64,000 bases of DNA from JALHOP01 sp964484195 (GTDB lineage Bacteria > Myxococcota > XYA12-FULL-58-9 > JALHOP01), in assembly GCA_964484195.1 (NCBI GenBank), contig CAZAER010000008.1, forward strand, positions 139,350-203,349, in the 5' to 3' direction. The notes beneath the pieces are model-generated. The model saw only the letters and a list, made by a program, of their open reading frames with translations, was not told the DNA's origin and made no database searches. A program made the translations under genes and the position numbers. Shown piece by piece: positions 48,844 through 57,800 of this stretch. Positions within the stretch are counted from its first letter, which is position 1, and each line of letters opens with the position of its first letter.

Positions 48844-49923
48844 ATGACTTCCCCCAACGTTGCTAACCCCGAAGCAGCTTCATCTGTAGCGGTCGTCACT
48901 GGCGGCACGAGTGGTATCGGTCTCGCCATTTCCCGGCTCTTGGTCGAGCGCGGCTTCAGGGTTCACGCCTGGGGGCGGGATGCGGCCAAGGGTGCCGCGA
49001 TAGCGGCCGAGGTCAATGGTGCGACCCGCAAGACCTCGTTCGTCTACCAACAATGTGACGTGAGCTCGGCGCAGTCGATTCGCGCCGCAGTGAGCGCGCT
49101 CAAGGCCTCGGGTGACAAGGTCGACCTGTTGGTGAACGCCGCCGGTGTGCTGCAGCGCAACTCGCTGACTCGCCCCGGTGACATGGACATCGGCGCCGAG
49201 ATTGCGGTGCTGCTCACCGGTACCATCAACGTCACGAGCCATCTGAGCGAGCTGCTCGCGAAGTCGGGCTCGGCGCTGGTCGTGAACGTTGGCTCGGTCG
49301 CCGGCCAACATCCTTATCCGGGGCTCTCCGCATACGGTGCCGCCAAGGCGGGCATCATCCACTTCACGCGCGCCGCCGCGCAGGAGCTCTATCGCTCGCG
49401 CATCCGCGTCATTTGCGTCTGCCCGGGCGTGGTCAACACCAAGCTCATGCCGCAAGAAGAGCTCAAGCTCATCGCGGACACGTTGCCGGGGCGCCGCTTG
49501 CAGTCGCCCGACGAGATTGGGCGCTTCATCGTCCACCTCGCGACCACGAGCTATCCGTCGCTCACCGGCTCGGTCATCGACCTCGACGACGGCGCCGGGT
49601 TCCATTTCGTGCCGCCCGGGGCTCCTGCTTCGACCGAAGTAGCTCAGAGCCGCGCACCGGCTACCGTGCCGGCGGCTGCAGGGGCGGGCGGTGATCAGAG
49701 CTTCGAGAAGCTCGCGGCCATCTTCTCCGAGGTCTTCGCCGTTCCGCGCGAGCGGATTCGGCCCGAGCTATCGCCGAACGACGTCACCAAGTGGGATTCG
49801 ATTGGTCACATCCGCCTCGTCGGGGCGATCGAGCAAGCGTTCTCCTGCACCTTGGATGTCGACGAGGTGATGGCTTTGACGAGCTTCGGCACCGTTCTCA
49901 CGGTGATATCGAAGAAAAAATAA
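48844..49923 (+). CDS. Short-chain dehydrogenase fused to an acyl carrier protein, 359 aa
   Basis: Residues 1-255 are an SDR: cofactor motif VTGGTSGIG, NAAG, catalytic Ser in VNVGSVAG, and Tyr 164/Lys 168 in SAYGAAKAG. A Pro/Ala linker follows, then a carrier domain (~285-359) with Ser 319 in KWDSIGHIRLVGAIEQAF, the phosphopantetheine site. The fusion suggests a ketoreductase that works on a substrate held on its own carrier arm. It is the first gene of the biosynthetic cluster; the adenylating enzyme follows 4 bases later and is the natural loader of this carrier. Start at ATG 48844. Confidence 0.9.
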   Translation: MTSPNVANPEAASSVAVVTGGTSGIGLAISRLLVERGFRVHAWGRDAAKGAAIAAEVNGATRKTSFVYQQCDVSSAQSIRAAVSALKASGDKVDLLVNAAGVLQRNSLTRPGDMDIGAEIAVLLTGTINVTSHLSELLAKSGSALVVNVGSVAGQHPYPGLSAYGAAKAGIIHFTRAAAQELYRSRIRVICVCPGVVNTKLMPQEELKLIADTLPGRRLQSPDEIGRFIVHLATTSYPSLTGSVIDLDDGAGFHFVPPGAPASTEVAQSRAPATVPAAAGAGGDQSFEKLAAIFSEVFAVPRERIRPELSPNDVTKWDSIGHIRLVGAIEQAFSCTLDVDEVMALTSFGTVLTVISKKK

Positions 49924-49927
49924 CACG

Positions 49928-51433
49928 ATGCTTGAAGCCCCGGTCACCAACAACGTCGTCGCGCTCATCCTCGGCAATGTGACATCGACCGCTCCAGCGG
50001 TCATCGAGGGTAGCCGGAACGTCACCCATCAAGCGTTGGCGCAGCTCGCCAGCGCCATGAGCCAGCGGCTGCGCACCGCTGGCGTTGGTCCCGGCGATGT
50101 CGTCGCTCTGGTCGGCGACAACTCCATCGAGTGGGTCGCGTGGTATCTCGCGATCATCGGCTCGGGTTGCACCGTGCTGCCGCTGCCGGGACGCGAGAGC
50201 GAGACCGTGCTTCGCGCTGGCCTGCGCTTGAGAAACGTGCGGGCTGTGGTCGCTGCGTCGAAGTACGCCGACGGCATGCAGACGCTGAAGGCCCCCGAGC
50301 AGGTCTTGCTGACCCTCGAAGACGCCACTCCGTCCGCGACAGCGGATGCATCGCTCGCATGGCTCCATCCGATCGGCGACCGCACGACCCACCTCGCCGC
50401 CATCATGATGACCAGCGGCTCGACGTCCGAGCCGAAAGGCGTGTGCGTCTCGCACGGCAACATCGCCGCCAATACCCGCTCGATCCTCTCGTATCTCCAC
50501 TTGAAGCCGTCCGACCGCATGATGACGGTCCTGCCGCTGCACTACTGCTTCGGCTTGTCGCTCCTGCACACCCATCTCTGGGTCGGCGGCAGCGTCGTGC
50601 TCAACAACCTCTTCATGTTCACCGAGAAGGTGCTCGACAATCTCGAGGAGACCGAGTGCACGGGCTTTGCCGGCGTGCCGAGCACCTACCAGACGCTGCT
50701 AAAGCGGACGAAGCTCAAGGAGCGCAAGCTCGCGAGCTTGTCGCACGTGCAACAAGCGGGTGGCCGTCTCGCGGTGCCGATTCTCACGGAGCTGCGGGCA
50801 TCGCTCCCGGCGCACACCAAGATCTTCACCATGTACGGCGCGACCGAGGCGACGGCTCGCCTGGCGTTCCTGCCCCCTTACGCCGCTCAGGACAAACAGG
50901 GCTCCGTTGGTGTCGCCATCCCCGGAGTCGAGCTCGCGATTCTCGACGAGAGCGGGCAGCGCGCAAAACAAGGCACCGTCGGTGAGCTCGTGGCTCGCGG
51001 CCCCAACGTCACGCTCGGCTACTACGACCAACCCGAGCTCTCGCGCGCCAAGTTCAAAGATGGGTGGCTGCATACCGGTGACATCGCCCGCATCGACGAG
51101 GACGGCTTTTGCTTCATCGAGGGGCGCCGCGAAGAGTTCTTGAAGAGCTACGGCTTCCGTATCAGCCCGCGTGAGATCGAGGACGTGCTGCTGACGCTGC
51201 CGGCGATTCACGAAGTCGTCGTCCACGGCGTACCCGATGCCGACGCCGGCGAAGCCGTGGCCGCGACCATCGTCTTGGCTCCCGGCGCCGCGCTCGCCGA
51301 AGACGGCATCAAGCGCTACTGTCTCGAAAAGCTTCCCAATCACAAAGTTCCTTCCATCGTCCGCTTCGTCTCCGAGCTGCCGAAGACGCAATCGGGGAAG
51401 GTCATGCGCGCGCGCGTCGCGGGAGCATCGTGA
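49928..51433 (+). CDS. Acyl-adenylating enzyme (ANL superfamily), 501 aa
   Basis: All core motifs are intact: A3 MMTSGSTSEPKGVCVSH, A5 MYGATEA, A7 GWLHTGDIARI, the hinge GRREEFLKSYGFRISPREIE and the A10 Lys in LPKTQSGKVMRA. It is shorter than typical CoA ligases and close to stand-alone adenylation enzymes that load carrier proteins. It sits between the SDR-carrier fusion and the LuxE-like gene, overlapping the latter (GTG at 51430 within its last codons). Role: activate a carboxylic acid and load the fused carrier, or supply acyl-AMP. It may also replace the broken adenylation domain of the polyketide synthase downstream. Confidence 0.92.
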   Translation: MLEAPVTNNVVALILGNVTSTAPAVIEGSRNVTHQALAQLASAMSQRLRTAGVGPGDVVALVGDNSIEWVAWYLAIIGSGCTVLPLPGRESETVLRAGLRLRNVRAVVAASKYADGMQTLKAPEQVLLTLEDATPSATADASLAWLHPIGDRTTHLAAIMMTSGSTSEPKGVCVSHGNIAANTRSILSYLHLKPSDRMMTVLPLHYCFGLSLLHTHLWVGGSVVLNNLFMFTEKVLDNLEETECTGFAGVPSTYQTLLKRTKLKERKLASLSHVQQAGGRLAVPILTELRASLPAHTKIFTMYGATEATARLAFLPPYAAQDKQGSVGVAIPGVELAILDESGQRAKQGTVGELVARGPNVTLGYYDQPELSRAKFKDGWLHTGDIARIDEDGFCFIEGRREEFLKSYGFRISPREIEDVLLTLPAIHEVVVHGVPDADAGEAVAATIVLAPGAALAEDGIKRYCLEKLPNHKVPSIVRFVSELPKTQSGKVMRARVAGAS

Positions 51434-52524
51434 CCACAGTCGAAGAGCTCATAGAGGCGCCGCAATATTCGCTCTCGGTGGCCGACAAGCGACGCGTCTT
51501 CGTGCCGCTCTTGCGCGAGGCCTTCGTGCGTAACGCCGAGCTCTGTCCGCCGTTCGCACATTTCCTCGAGGGCTATCGCTTCGAGCCCGGCGCCGCCAAC
51601 GAGCTCAGGGACTTTCCCGTGCTTCCCGTCGGCGTCTTCAAGACGCACAAGCTCACCACCGTCCCCGAGCACGAGGTCGTTCGCGAGCTGCGTTCGAGCA
51701 GCACGACCGGGCAGTCGCCGAGCCGCATCTTCTTGGACAAGGCGACATTGCATCGCCAGACACGCGGCCTCGCGTCGGTGCTCAAGAGTCACATCGGCAA
51801 CAAGCGGCGCCCCTACTTGGTGCTCGACGTCCCGGACGCGACTTCGGCGCAGAACGCCCATCTCGGAGCGCGCGGTGCCGCGATTCGCGGCTTCGAGAAC
51901 TTCGCGTCGAGCACGGTCTACGCCCTGCGTAGCGAAGGCAACGAGTACAAGATCGATTGGAAAGCAGTCGACGATTTCTGCGCTGCGCATGGCCAGGGCG
52001 AAGTGCTCGTCTTCGGCTTCACGTTCGTGATCTGGAGCGTCATCTGCAAACAGCTGCGTGAGCAGAATCGCCGCTTGAGCCTGCCGCTCGCCAAAGTCTT
52101 CCACGGTGGTGGTTGGAAGAAGCTGCAGAGTCAGAGCGTGTCCAAGCCAGTGTTCAACGACGGCGTCGCCGAGGTCTTGGGGTGCCAGTCACAGGCCGTC
52201 CTCGACTACTACGGCATGGTCGAGCAGGTCGGCAGCATCTTCATCGACTGCGAGCACGGCAACAAACACGCCCCGAACTTCTCGGCCGTGCTCATCATCG
52301 ACCCTCTGACGCTCGAGCCGGTCGGGCCGGGCAAGACCGGTCTCATCGAGGTCGTCAGCCTGTTGCCGACGAGCTACCCGGGTCAGGTGTTGATCACGGA
52401 AGACGTCGGTCGCGTGGTCGCCGTCGACGACTGCCCTTGCGGCCGCCGTGACGTCGCATTCCAGTTCGTGTCGCGCGTCGAGCGCGCCGAAGTCCGCGGT
52501 TGCGGAGATACGCTCGCCCGATGA
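51430..52524 (+). CDS. LuxE-like acyl-protein synthetase, 364 aa
   Basis: The start is GTG at 51430 (GTGA overlap). LuxE-family features are the ELRSSSTTGQSPSRIFLD motif (ANL-like P-loop), VLDVPDATSAQNAHLGARGA, GWKKLQSQSVSKPVFN, YYGMVEQVGSIFIDCEHGNK and the late VDDCPCGRRD with clustered Cys. In bioluminescent bacteria LuxE makes acyl-AMP and passes the acyl group to LuxC. Here it is coupled to a LuxC-like gene by an ATGA overlap, without luxA, luxB or luxD. LuxE-like proteins of this kind also occur in O-antigen and other carrier-protein pathways. Confidence 0.88.
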   Translation: MTTVEELIEAPQYSLSVADKRRVFVPLLREAFVRNAELCPPFAHFLEGYRFEPGAANELRDFPVLPVGVFKTHKLTTVPEHEVVRELRSSSTTGQSPSRIFLDKATLHRQTRGLASVLKSHIGNKRRPYLVLDVPDATSAQNAHLGARGAAIRGFENFASSTVYALRSEGNEYKIDWKAVDDFCAAHGQGEVLVFGFTFVIWSVICKQLREQNRRLSLPLAKVFHGGGWKKLQSQSVSKPVFNDGVAEVLGCQSQAVLDYYGMVEQVGSIFIDCEHGNKHAPNFSAVLIIDPLTLEPVGPGKTGLIEVVSLLPTSYPGQVLITEDVGRVVAVDDCPCGRRDVAFQFVSRVERAEVRGCGDTLAR

Positions 52525-53777
52525 GCTCAGTGACTACCATCCAGACCGTTGCTGAGCTCGACGCGCTTGCCGCGACACTCAAGCAGAATCTGCCGCGACA
52601 ACGCGAGCGCAAGCTCGAGGACATCGTCGCCACCTTGGGGCGCTTCGCCGACGTTTTGGGCCGCAGCTCCGCCATCGGCGAGATCGAGGGACTTGCCTTC
52701 CTGGTCTTCTGGTTGCGCCCGAGCAACTTGAACCGCCTCATCGGCATGAGCCTCAATGGTGGCGCTGCCGCGTTGGAGCAGTTCACGCGCACTGGCAACA
52801 GCTACGTCAGAGCGCAGCCAATCGGTCTCGTTTGCCATTGGACCGCGGGCAACGTGCCCACCATCAGCTTCTTCTCGTGGCTGCTGTCGTTGCTCACCAA
52901 GAACGTCGCGCTGCTGCGTGTCAGCCGTGATTCGATCGACGCGACCAACAAGCTCTTGCAGGTGCTCGCCGAAGTTCCCGGTCCGCTCAGTGGCAAGGAG
53001 CTTCTCGCCTCCGTCGAGTTCATCCACTTCGATCACAGCGACCAGGCGTTGCAAACCTCGATGTCGCAGCACGCCGACTGCAAAGTCATTTGGGGCGGAC
53101 ACGACGCGGTCAGCAACATCATGGCGCTGCCGCGCAACCATCACTGCAACGAAATCATCTTCGGACCGAAATATTCGGTTGGCGTCATCGGCGCTTGTCG
53201 CCGTGATCAGCGCGGCGCCTTGCAAGAGGCCGCGCGGGCGTTCGTGCGCGACGCGCTCATCTTCGATCAGCGCGCTTGCAGCTCGCCGCAGACCATCTTC
53301 TTCGAGAAGGGCGAGCTCGAGCCGAACGAAGTGCTGGAGATTTTCTCCGCCGAGATGGCGAGCGCCGCCAAAGCGACACCCAAGCGCGACATCGACGACT
53401 ACACCGCCTCGAAGATCTTCTTGGCGCGTGCGCTCTGGGGCCTCGACACGGCGCGGGCGTTTCGCGCGAACAACGGCGCCGACTGGACGATCTGTCTCGA
53501 CCAGGAGCTGGCGCTCAAAGAGGCAGTGCAATCGCGGACATTGTTCTTGGTCGGCGTGCAAGACGCCGAACAAGTGGTGCCGCTTCTCGACACGCGTATT
53601 CAGTGCGTCGGTCTGGCCCTCATGGACTCCGACCGCCTTCTGCGTTTTGCCGACGCCGCCACCGCTCGCGGTGTGTCCCGGTGCACCAAGCCGGGTCTCA
53701 TGAATGTCTACGATTTGCCCTGGGACGGCAGACTCGTCCTCAGTGACATGGTTCGATGGGTAAGTCTCACCGTTTAA
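52521..53777 (+). CDS. LuxC-like acyl reductase, 418 aa
   Basis: Acyl-CoA/acyl-protein reductase of the aldehyde-dehydrogenase superfamily: a nucleotide-binding part with SYVRAQPIGLVCHWTAGNVP and the nucleophile Cys 253 in DQRACSSPQTIFF, preceded by ALIFDQ as in LuxC. The ATG at 52521 overlaps the LuxE stop (ATGA). LuxC takes an acyl group from LuxE onto its Cys and reduces it with NADPH to the aldehyde. The pair therefore predicts aldehyde (or, with an SDR, alcohol) formation in this pathway. It ends a tightly coupled four-gene run; the next gene is 56 bases away. Confidence 0.9.
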   Translation: MSSVTTIQTVAELDALAATLKQNLPRQRERKLEDIVATLGRFADVLGRSSAIGEIEGLAFLVFWLRPSNLNRLIGMSLNGGAAALEQFTRTGNSYVRAQPIGLVCHWTAGNVPTISFFSWLLSLLTKNVALLRVSRDSIDATNKLLQVLAEVPGPLSGKELLASVEFIHFDHSDQALQTSMSQHADCKVIWGGHDAVSNIMALPRNHHCNEIIFGPKYSVGVIGACRRDQRGALQEAARAFVRDALIFDQRACSSPQTIFFEKGELEPNEVLEIFSAEMASAAKATPKRDIDDYTASKIFLARALWGLDTARAFRANNGADWTICLDQELALKEAVQSRTLFLVGVQDAEQVVPLLDTRIQCVGLALMDSDRLLRFADAATARGVSRCTKPGLMNVYDLPWDGRLVLSDMVRWVSLTV

Positions 53778-53804
53778 TTCGATATCGCGACATCTCTGAA
53801 CTTC

Positions 53805-53819
53805 TTTATCACCGATAAA
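53805..53819. promoter_or_regulatory. Small dyad in the A/T-rich gap before the LnmK-like gene
   Basis: TTTATC (53805-53810) and GATAAA (53814-53819) flank ACC, 15 bases before the ATG at 53834, in the only A/T-rich gap of the cluster (53778-53833). It could be an operator half of a new promoter or a short RNA hairpin near the ribosome site (GGGAAAA). Confidence 0.3.
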
Positions 53820-53833
53820 TTCCGGGAAAACCA

Positions 53834-54802
53834 ATGGCCGTCGAAAACATCGAGCTAACTCTCTCGCACACCGATCTCGGCACGTTGAATGAGTTTTCCA
53901 TGATGACTCTCTGCGGAATTGCGCAGGCGCATCTCATCACGTCCGCCAAGAACTGCACGCTGTGGGACATCAAAGACCGCGAAGGCCGCGTTCTTTATCC
54001 CGGTTTTTTCATGACCCATATCCACGTGCCGGAGCCGCGCGGGCTCGAACGCTATCGCGTCTGGGACAAGATCTCCGTGGGCGTCGACGTTGGAACCTTC
54101 GGGGGGATGATCCTCGACTCGCGTTACATTCTGGGAAAAGCGGGTGAAATTCCTGCCGAGACCAGTGATTGGGATACCTCGCGATTTCCCTCGATGACCG
54201 GCGGAACCATGTTCGTGGTCGACGGCCATGCCGGCGAGCCGGTGCCCGCGCCGCCGGTGGGTGACCTCCTCGGCCACCTGCCGCGCATGGTGAATCCGCC
54301 GCCGTCGGTCGAGAAGTTCTCGGCCGCCCAGGCGAAGGGATTTCTCGAGCTCAAAGGCGAAGCGAAATTGCGCCTGAAGCAGCCTTATCTCTATCCGATT
54401 CTCGAGGGACGCGACCTCGCGCCCGGCCGCGCCCTGATGTTCGCCACCTTCAGCCGTCTCATGGACTATGCCGAGCGCGCCTTGCTCACCGAGCACGTCT
54501 GGCCGGCTTTTCCGAGCGACGTCGTTGCTTGCCTGCGCTTGGAAGACCGCGAGACTTATTTTCTCGGAAATGTTCATGCCGGTGATACCGTTCGTGTCGA
54601 CGTGCAGGCGACAATCTCACCGCTGCAAAGTGTCGGCGGTGACGTCGCAACTCCCGCGTCGCTGAGCCTGCGTTTCGAGCTCTACGACGAAACGCGTAAG
54701 ACGCTGCTGTTGGTGTCACGCGCGAAGAAGAAACTCTCCATCTCACCGGCCCAGAAGCGGTTGCTGCGCGACGCTGATAGGCTACTATCGCATCATGCTT
54801 AG
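53834..54802 (+). CDS. LnmK/Pnap_2097-like double-hotdog protein, 322 aa
   Basis: The pattern fits the double-hotdog biosynthetic proteins typified by LnmK (a methylmalonyl acyltransferase/decarboxylase of leinamycin) and the Pnap_2097 family: an N-terminal LGTLNEFSMMTLCGIAQAHL, then GRVLYPGFFMTHIHVPEP, a middle linker (PPVGDLLGHLPRMVNPPPS), and a second hotdog with LMFATFSRLMDYAERALLTE and YFLGNVHAGDTVRVDV. I rely on remembered family patterns, so the match is tentative. If LnmK-like, it would act on a malonyl-type carrier-bound unit. It precedes the polyketide synthase by 11 bases. FabA/FabZ-type dehydration is an alternative for this fold. Confidence 0.6.
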   Translation: MAVENIELTLSHTDLGTLNEFSMMTLCGIAQAHLITSAKNCTLWDIKDREGRVLYPGFFMTHIHVPEPRGLERYRVWDKISVGVDVGTFGGMILDSRYILGKAGEIPAETSDWDTSRFPSMTGGTMFVVDGHAGEPVPAPPVGDLLGHLPRMVNPPPSVEKFSAAQAKGFLELKGEAKLRLKQPYLYPILEGRDLAPGRALMFATFSRLMDYAERALLTEHVWPAFPSDVVACLRLEDRETYFLGNVHAGDTVRVDVQATISPLQSVGGDVATPASLSLRFELYDETRKTLLLVSRAKKKLSISPAQKRLLRDADRLLSHHA

Positions 54803-54813
54803 AGGGCGCCGTC

Positions 54814-57800
54814 TTGAGTGAGGGCCAAGCAGGCAAGAGAGGGTTCGGAACCCTCGTCGAAGCGCTTCAGTCACGAGCAGCGTCGACCCCAGAGACAGTC
54901 GCTTATACCTGGGTGCTCGATGCCGAAGGTGACCGCGAAGCGGTCGAAGCGCGTCTCACGTACCGCGAGCTCGACCGCACCGCGCGTCGTGTCGCGGGTG
55001 CGTTGCAGAGCGTCGTCGAGCGCGGCGCTCGCGTTCTCGTCATCTGCCCGCCGGGGCTCGGCGGTGTCTCCGCCATCTTCGGTTGCTGGTACGCCGACAC
55101 CGTCGCGGTGCCCATCCCGTGCCCCGAGCCGATTCGCCCGACGCGACTCGCATCGGCAGTGCGCGCCATCAGCGGCCACTGCAAGCCGCGAGCGATCGTC
55201 TGCACCGAAGCCGTGCGCACCGCGCTGCTCGGTCGCGCCGAAGAGCTCGGCGATGTCACGAGTCTGTCGTGGGTCGTGCTCGACTCGCAGACGGCCGACG
55301 ACAAGCACGAGCTGCGCGCCAAAGACCTGACCGAGCAGTCGCTCGCGTATCTCCAGTATTCGTTGCGTTCGGTCGAGAGCAAACCCACGTGCCTCGCGGT
55401 CACCCATGGCGCGCTCGTCGACCGCTGCGCCGCTGCGTCGTCGAGCCTGGGCTGCAACGCCGAGACCGTTTCGGTCACGTGGGAGCTGCACCGCCAAGAC
55501 GTCGGACCCGCGTGGGGCATCGCCCTGCCGATGTACGCCGGCTACCGCAGCGTTCTCTTGTCGCCGGCGCAAGTGATGAAACAGCCGGCGCGCTGGCTGC
55601 GCGCCATCTCGCAGTTCAAGGCGACGTTCAGCGCCGCTCATGTCGATGCCTACGAGTGGGCTGCCGCCACCATCACCGACGAGCAAAAGGCTGGTCTTTC
55701 GCTCGCCAGCTGGTCAGTCGCCGCGGTCCTCGGCTCGCCAGTCACCAAAGGCGCGTTGCAGCGCTTCGAGTCGGTGTTCTCGCGCTGCGGGCTCGGACGC
55801 GCGGCGCTCCGTCCGGTCTACGAAGACGAGTTCGGCGTCTTCGTCTGCGCCGGCACTGGCAGCAGCGTCCCAGCGGCGCGCGACGCCTTGCTCGACTCGC
55901 CGTTCAACGGCCTGCGTTGCGCTGGGCCACAGAAGCGCGACCCTGACACCGACATCGTCACGGTTCCGCAGACTGTCGAAGGCGTGCGTCTCGCGGTCGT
56001 CGACCCGGCAACCTCGACCGAGTGCCCTCCGAATCGGCTTGGTGAGATCTGGTTGTCTGCGCCCTACGCGCAATCGTGGAACGACGGCCAGGTCGTCAGC
56101 CCCACCCAGCGCCTCGGCAACCATACGTTTTTGCGGACGGGTGACGTCGGCTTCGTCTCCGAGGGGGGCGTCGCCATCTGTGGCCGCGCCGAAGATCTCG
56201 TCGTCGTCGGCGACACGTTTCATTTTCCCGACGCCATCGAGCGCTCGATGCGCAAGCTCTCGCCGGTGCTACGCGCCGGTCGCGGAGTCGTGCTCTCGGT
56301 GGAGAGCGCCGGTGCTTCGCGCGTTGCCGTGCTCTTCGAGCTCGAACGCCGCTTCATCGACGCGTCGGCCGACAATGGCGCGTCACGTGCCTTGAGCAAT
56401 GACGAGCTCATCGCGCGGATGCGTGAGGCCGTCAAAGCACAGTTCGATATCGAGCCGCACGCCATCGTCTTGCTCAAGGTCGGCAGCTTGCCCATCGCCC
56501 TCGATGGCCGCGCTTATCGTGCCTTCTCCAAGAACGCGTTTCTCGGCGGCAGTCTCGAAGCGCTCGCCGAGTGGCGCGCGCCGCTGGTGCGTCTGCCGAC
56601 AGGGAAAGACGCCTCGGTCGAAGTCATCGCCGAGCTCTTCCAGCCGCATGTCCGTCGCATCGTCGCGACGCTCCTGCGCACCGGCTCGCCCGAGGAGCTC
56701 GACCCCAAGCGCCCGTTCGGTGATCTCGGCCTGAGCTCGGTGCTCGCCATCCAAGTGGGTGTCGAGGTCGCGCAGCTGGTCGGCACCGATCTCAGCCGCC
56801 TCATCGAGCTGTCGCCGACCTTCGTCTACAGCTATCCGTCCGTCGAGGCCTTGGCAGGGCACCTCGCGGAGCAGGTCTTCGCGCCGTCGCGACGCCAGGG
56901 TGATAGTGGAGCGCCACGGCCCGCGCCGGCGCCGCAACCGCGTATCGAAGTCGAGTCGCGGCCACCACCATCAGCGACGTTCGCTGGCCCCGAGCCCCTC
57001 GCAATCGTCGGGCTCGGCGCACGCTTTGGCGGAGGCATGGAGAGCGCCGAGGCGTTGTGGCTGCATTTGCGCCACGGCGACGACTTGGTGCGTGCGACGC
57101 CCAGCGACCGTTGGGACGTCGACGGCTACTACGACCCGCAAATCGGCCGCCCCGGTAAGATCTGCAGCCGCTTTGGCGGATTTCTCGACGAGGTCGACAA
57201 GTTCGACGCCGGCTTCTTCGCCATCTCGCCCCGTGAAGCGCTCAGCCTCGACCCCCAGCATCGCATGGTGCTCGAGACGGCATGGGACGCCATCGTCAAC
57301 GCCGGCATCGCGCCGCGCCGCTTGGCGGGCACCCGCACCGGCGTGTTCTTGGGCATCCAGTACAGCGAGTATGGGCAGCTCCAAGTCCGCCAAAACGACA
57401 CCAGCAGCTTGGACAAGTACTACGCGACCGGCAACCACTTGAACGCGGCCGCCGGTCGGCTCTCGTATTTCCTGGGCTTCCGTGGCCCATGCGTGGCCAT
57501 TGACACCGCGTGCTCGTCATCGCTGACGGCTGTGCATCTCGCGGCCCAGAGCCTGCGCTCGCGCGAGAGCGACGTCGCCTTGGCCGGCGGCGTCAATATG
57601 ATCTTGTCGCCGGACTTGAGCGCCGTCTTGTCGATGGCGGGTCTCTTGAGCCCGGACGGACGTTGCAAGACCTTCGATGCGGCGGCCGATGGCTACGTCC
57701 GTGCCGAGGGCTGCGGCGTCGCCGTCTTGAAGCGCTTGTCCGACGCCATTGCCGACCGCGACCGCATCTTGGCCCTGGTGCGCGGCTCGATGATCAACCA

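Noticed and set aside
51430..53777. Bioluminescence operon
   Set aside because: LuxE-like and LuxC-like genes are present, but there is no luciferase (luxA/B) or thioesterase (luxD), and the context is a carrier-protein/polyketide pathway.
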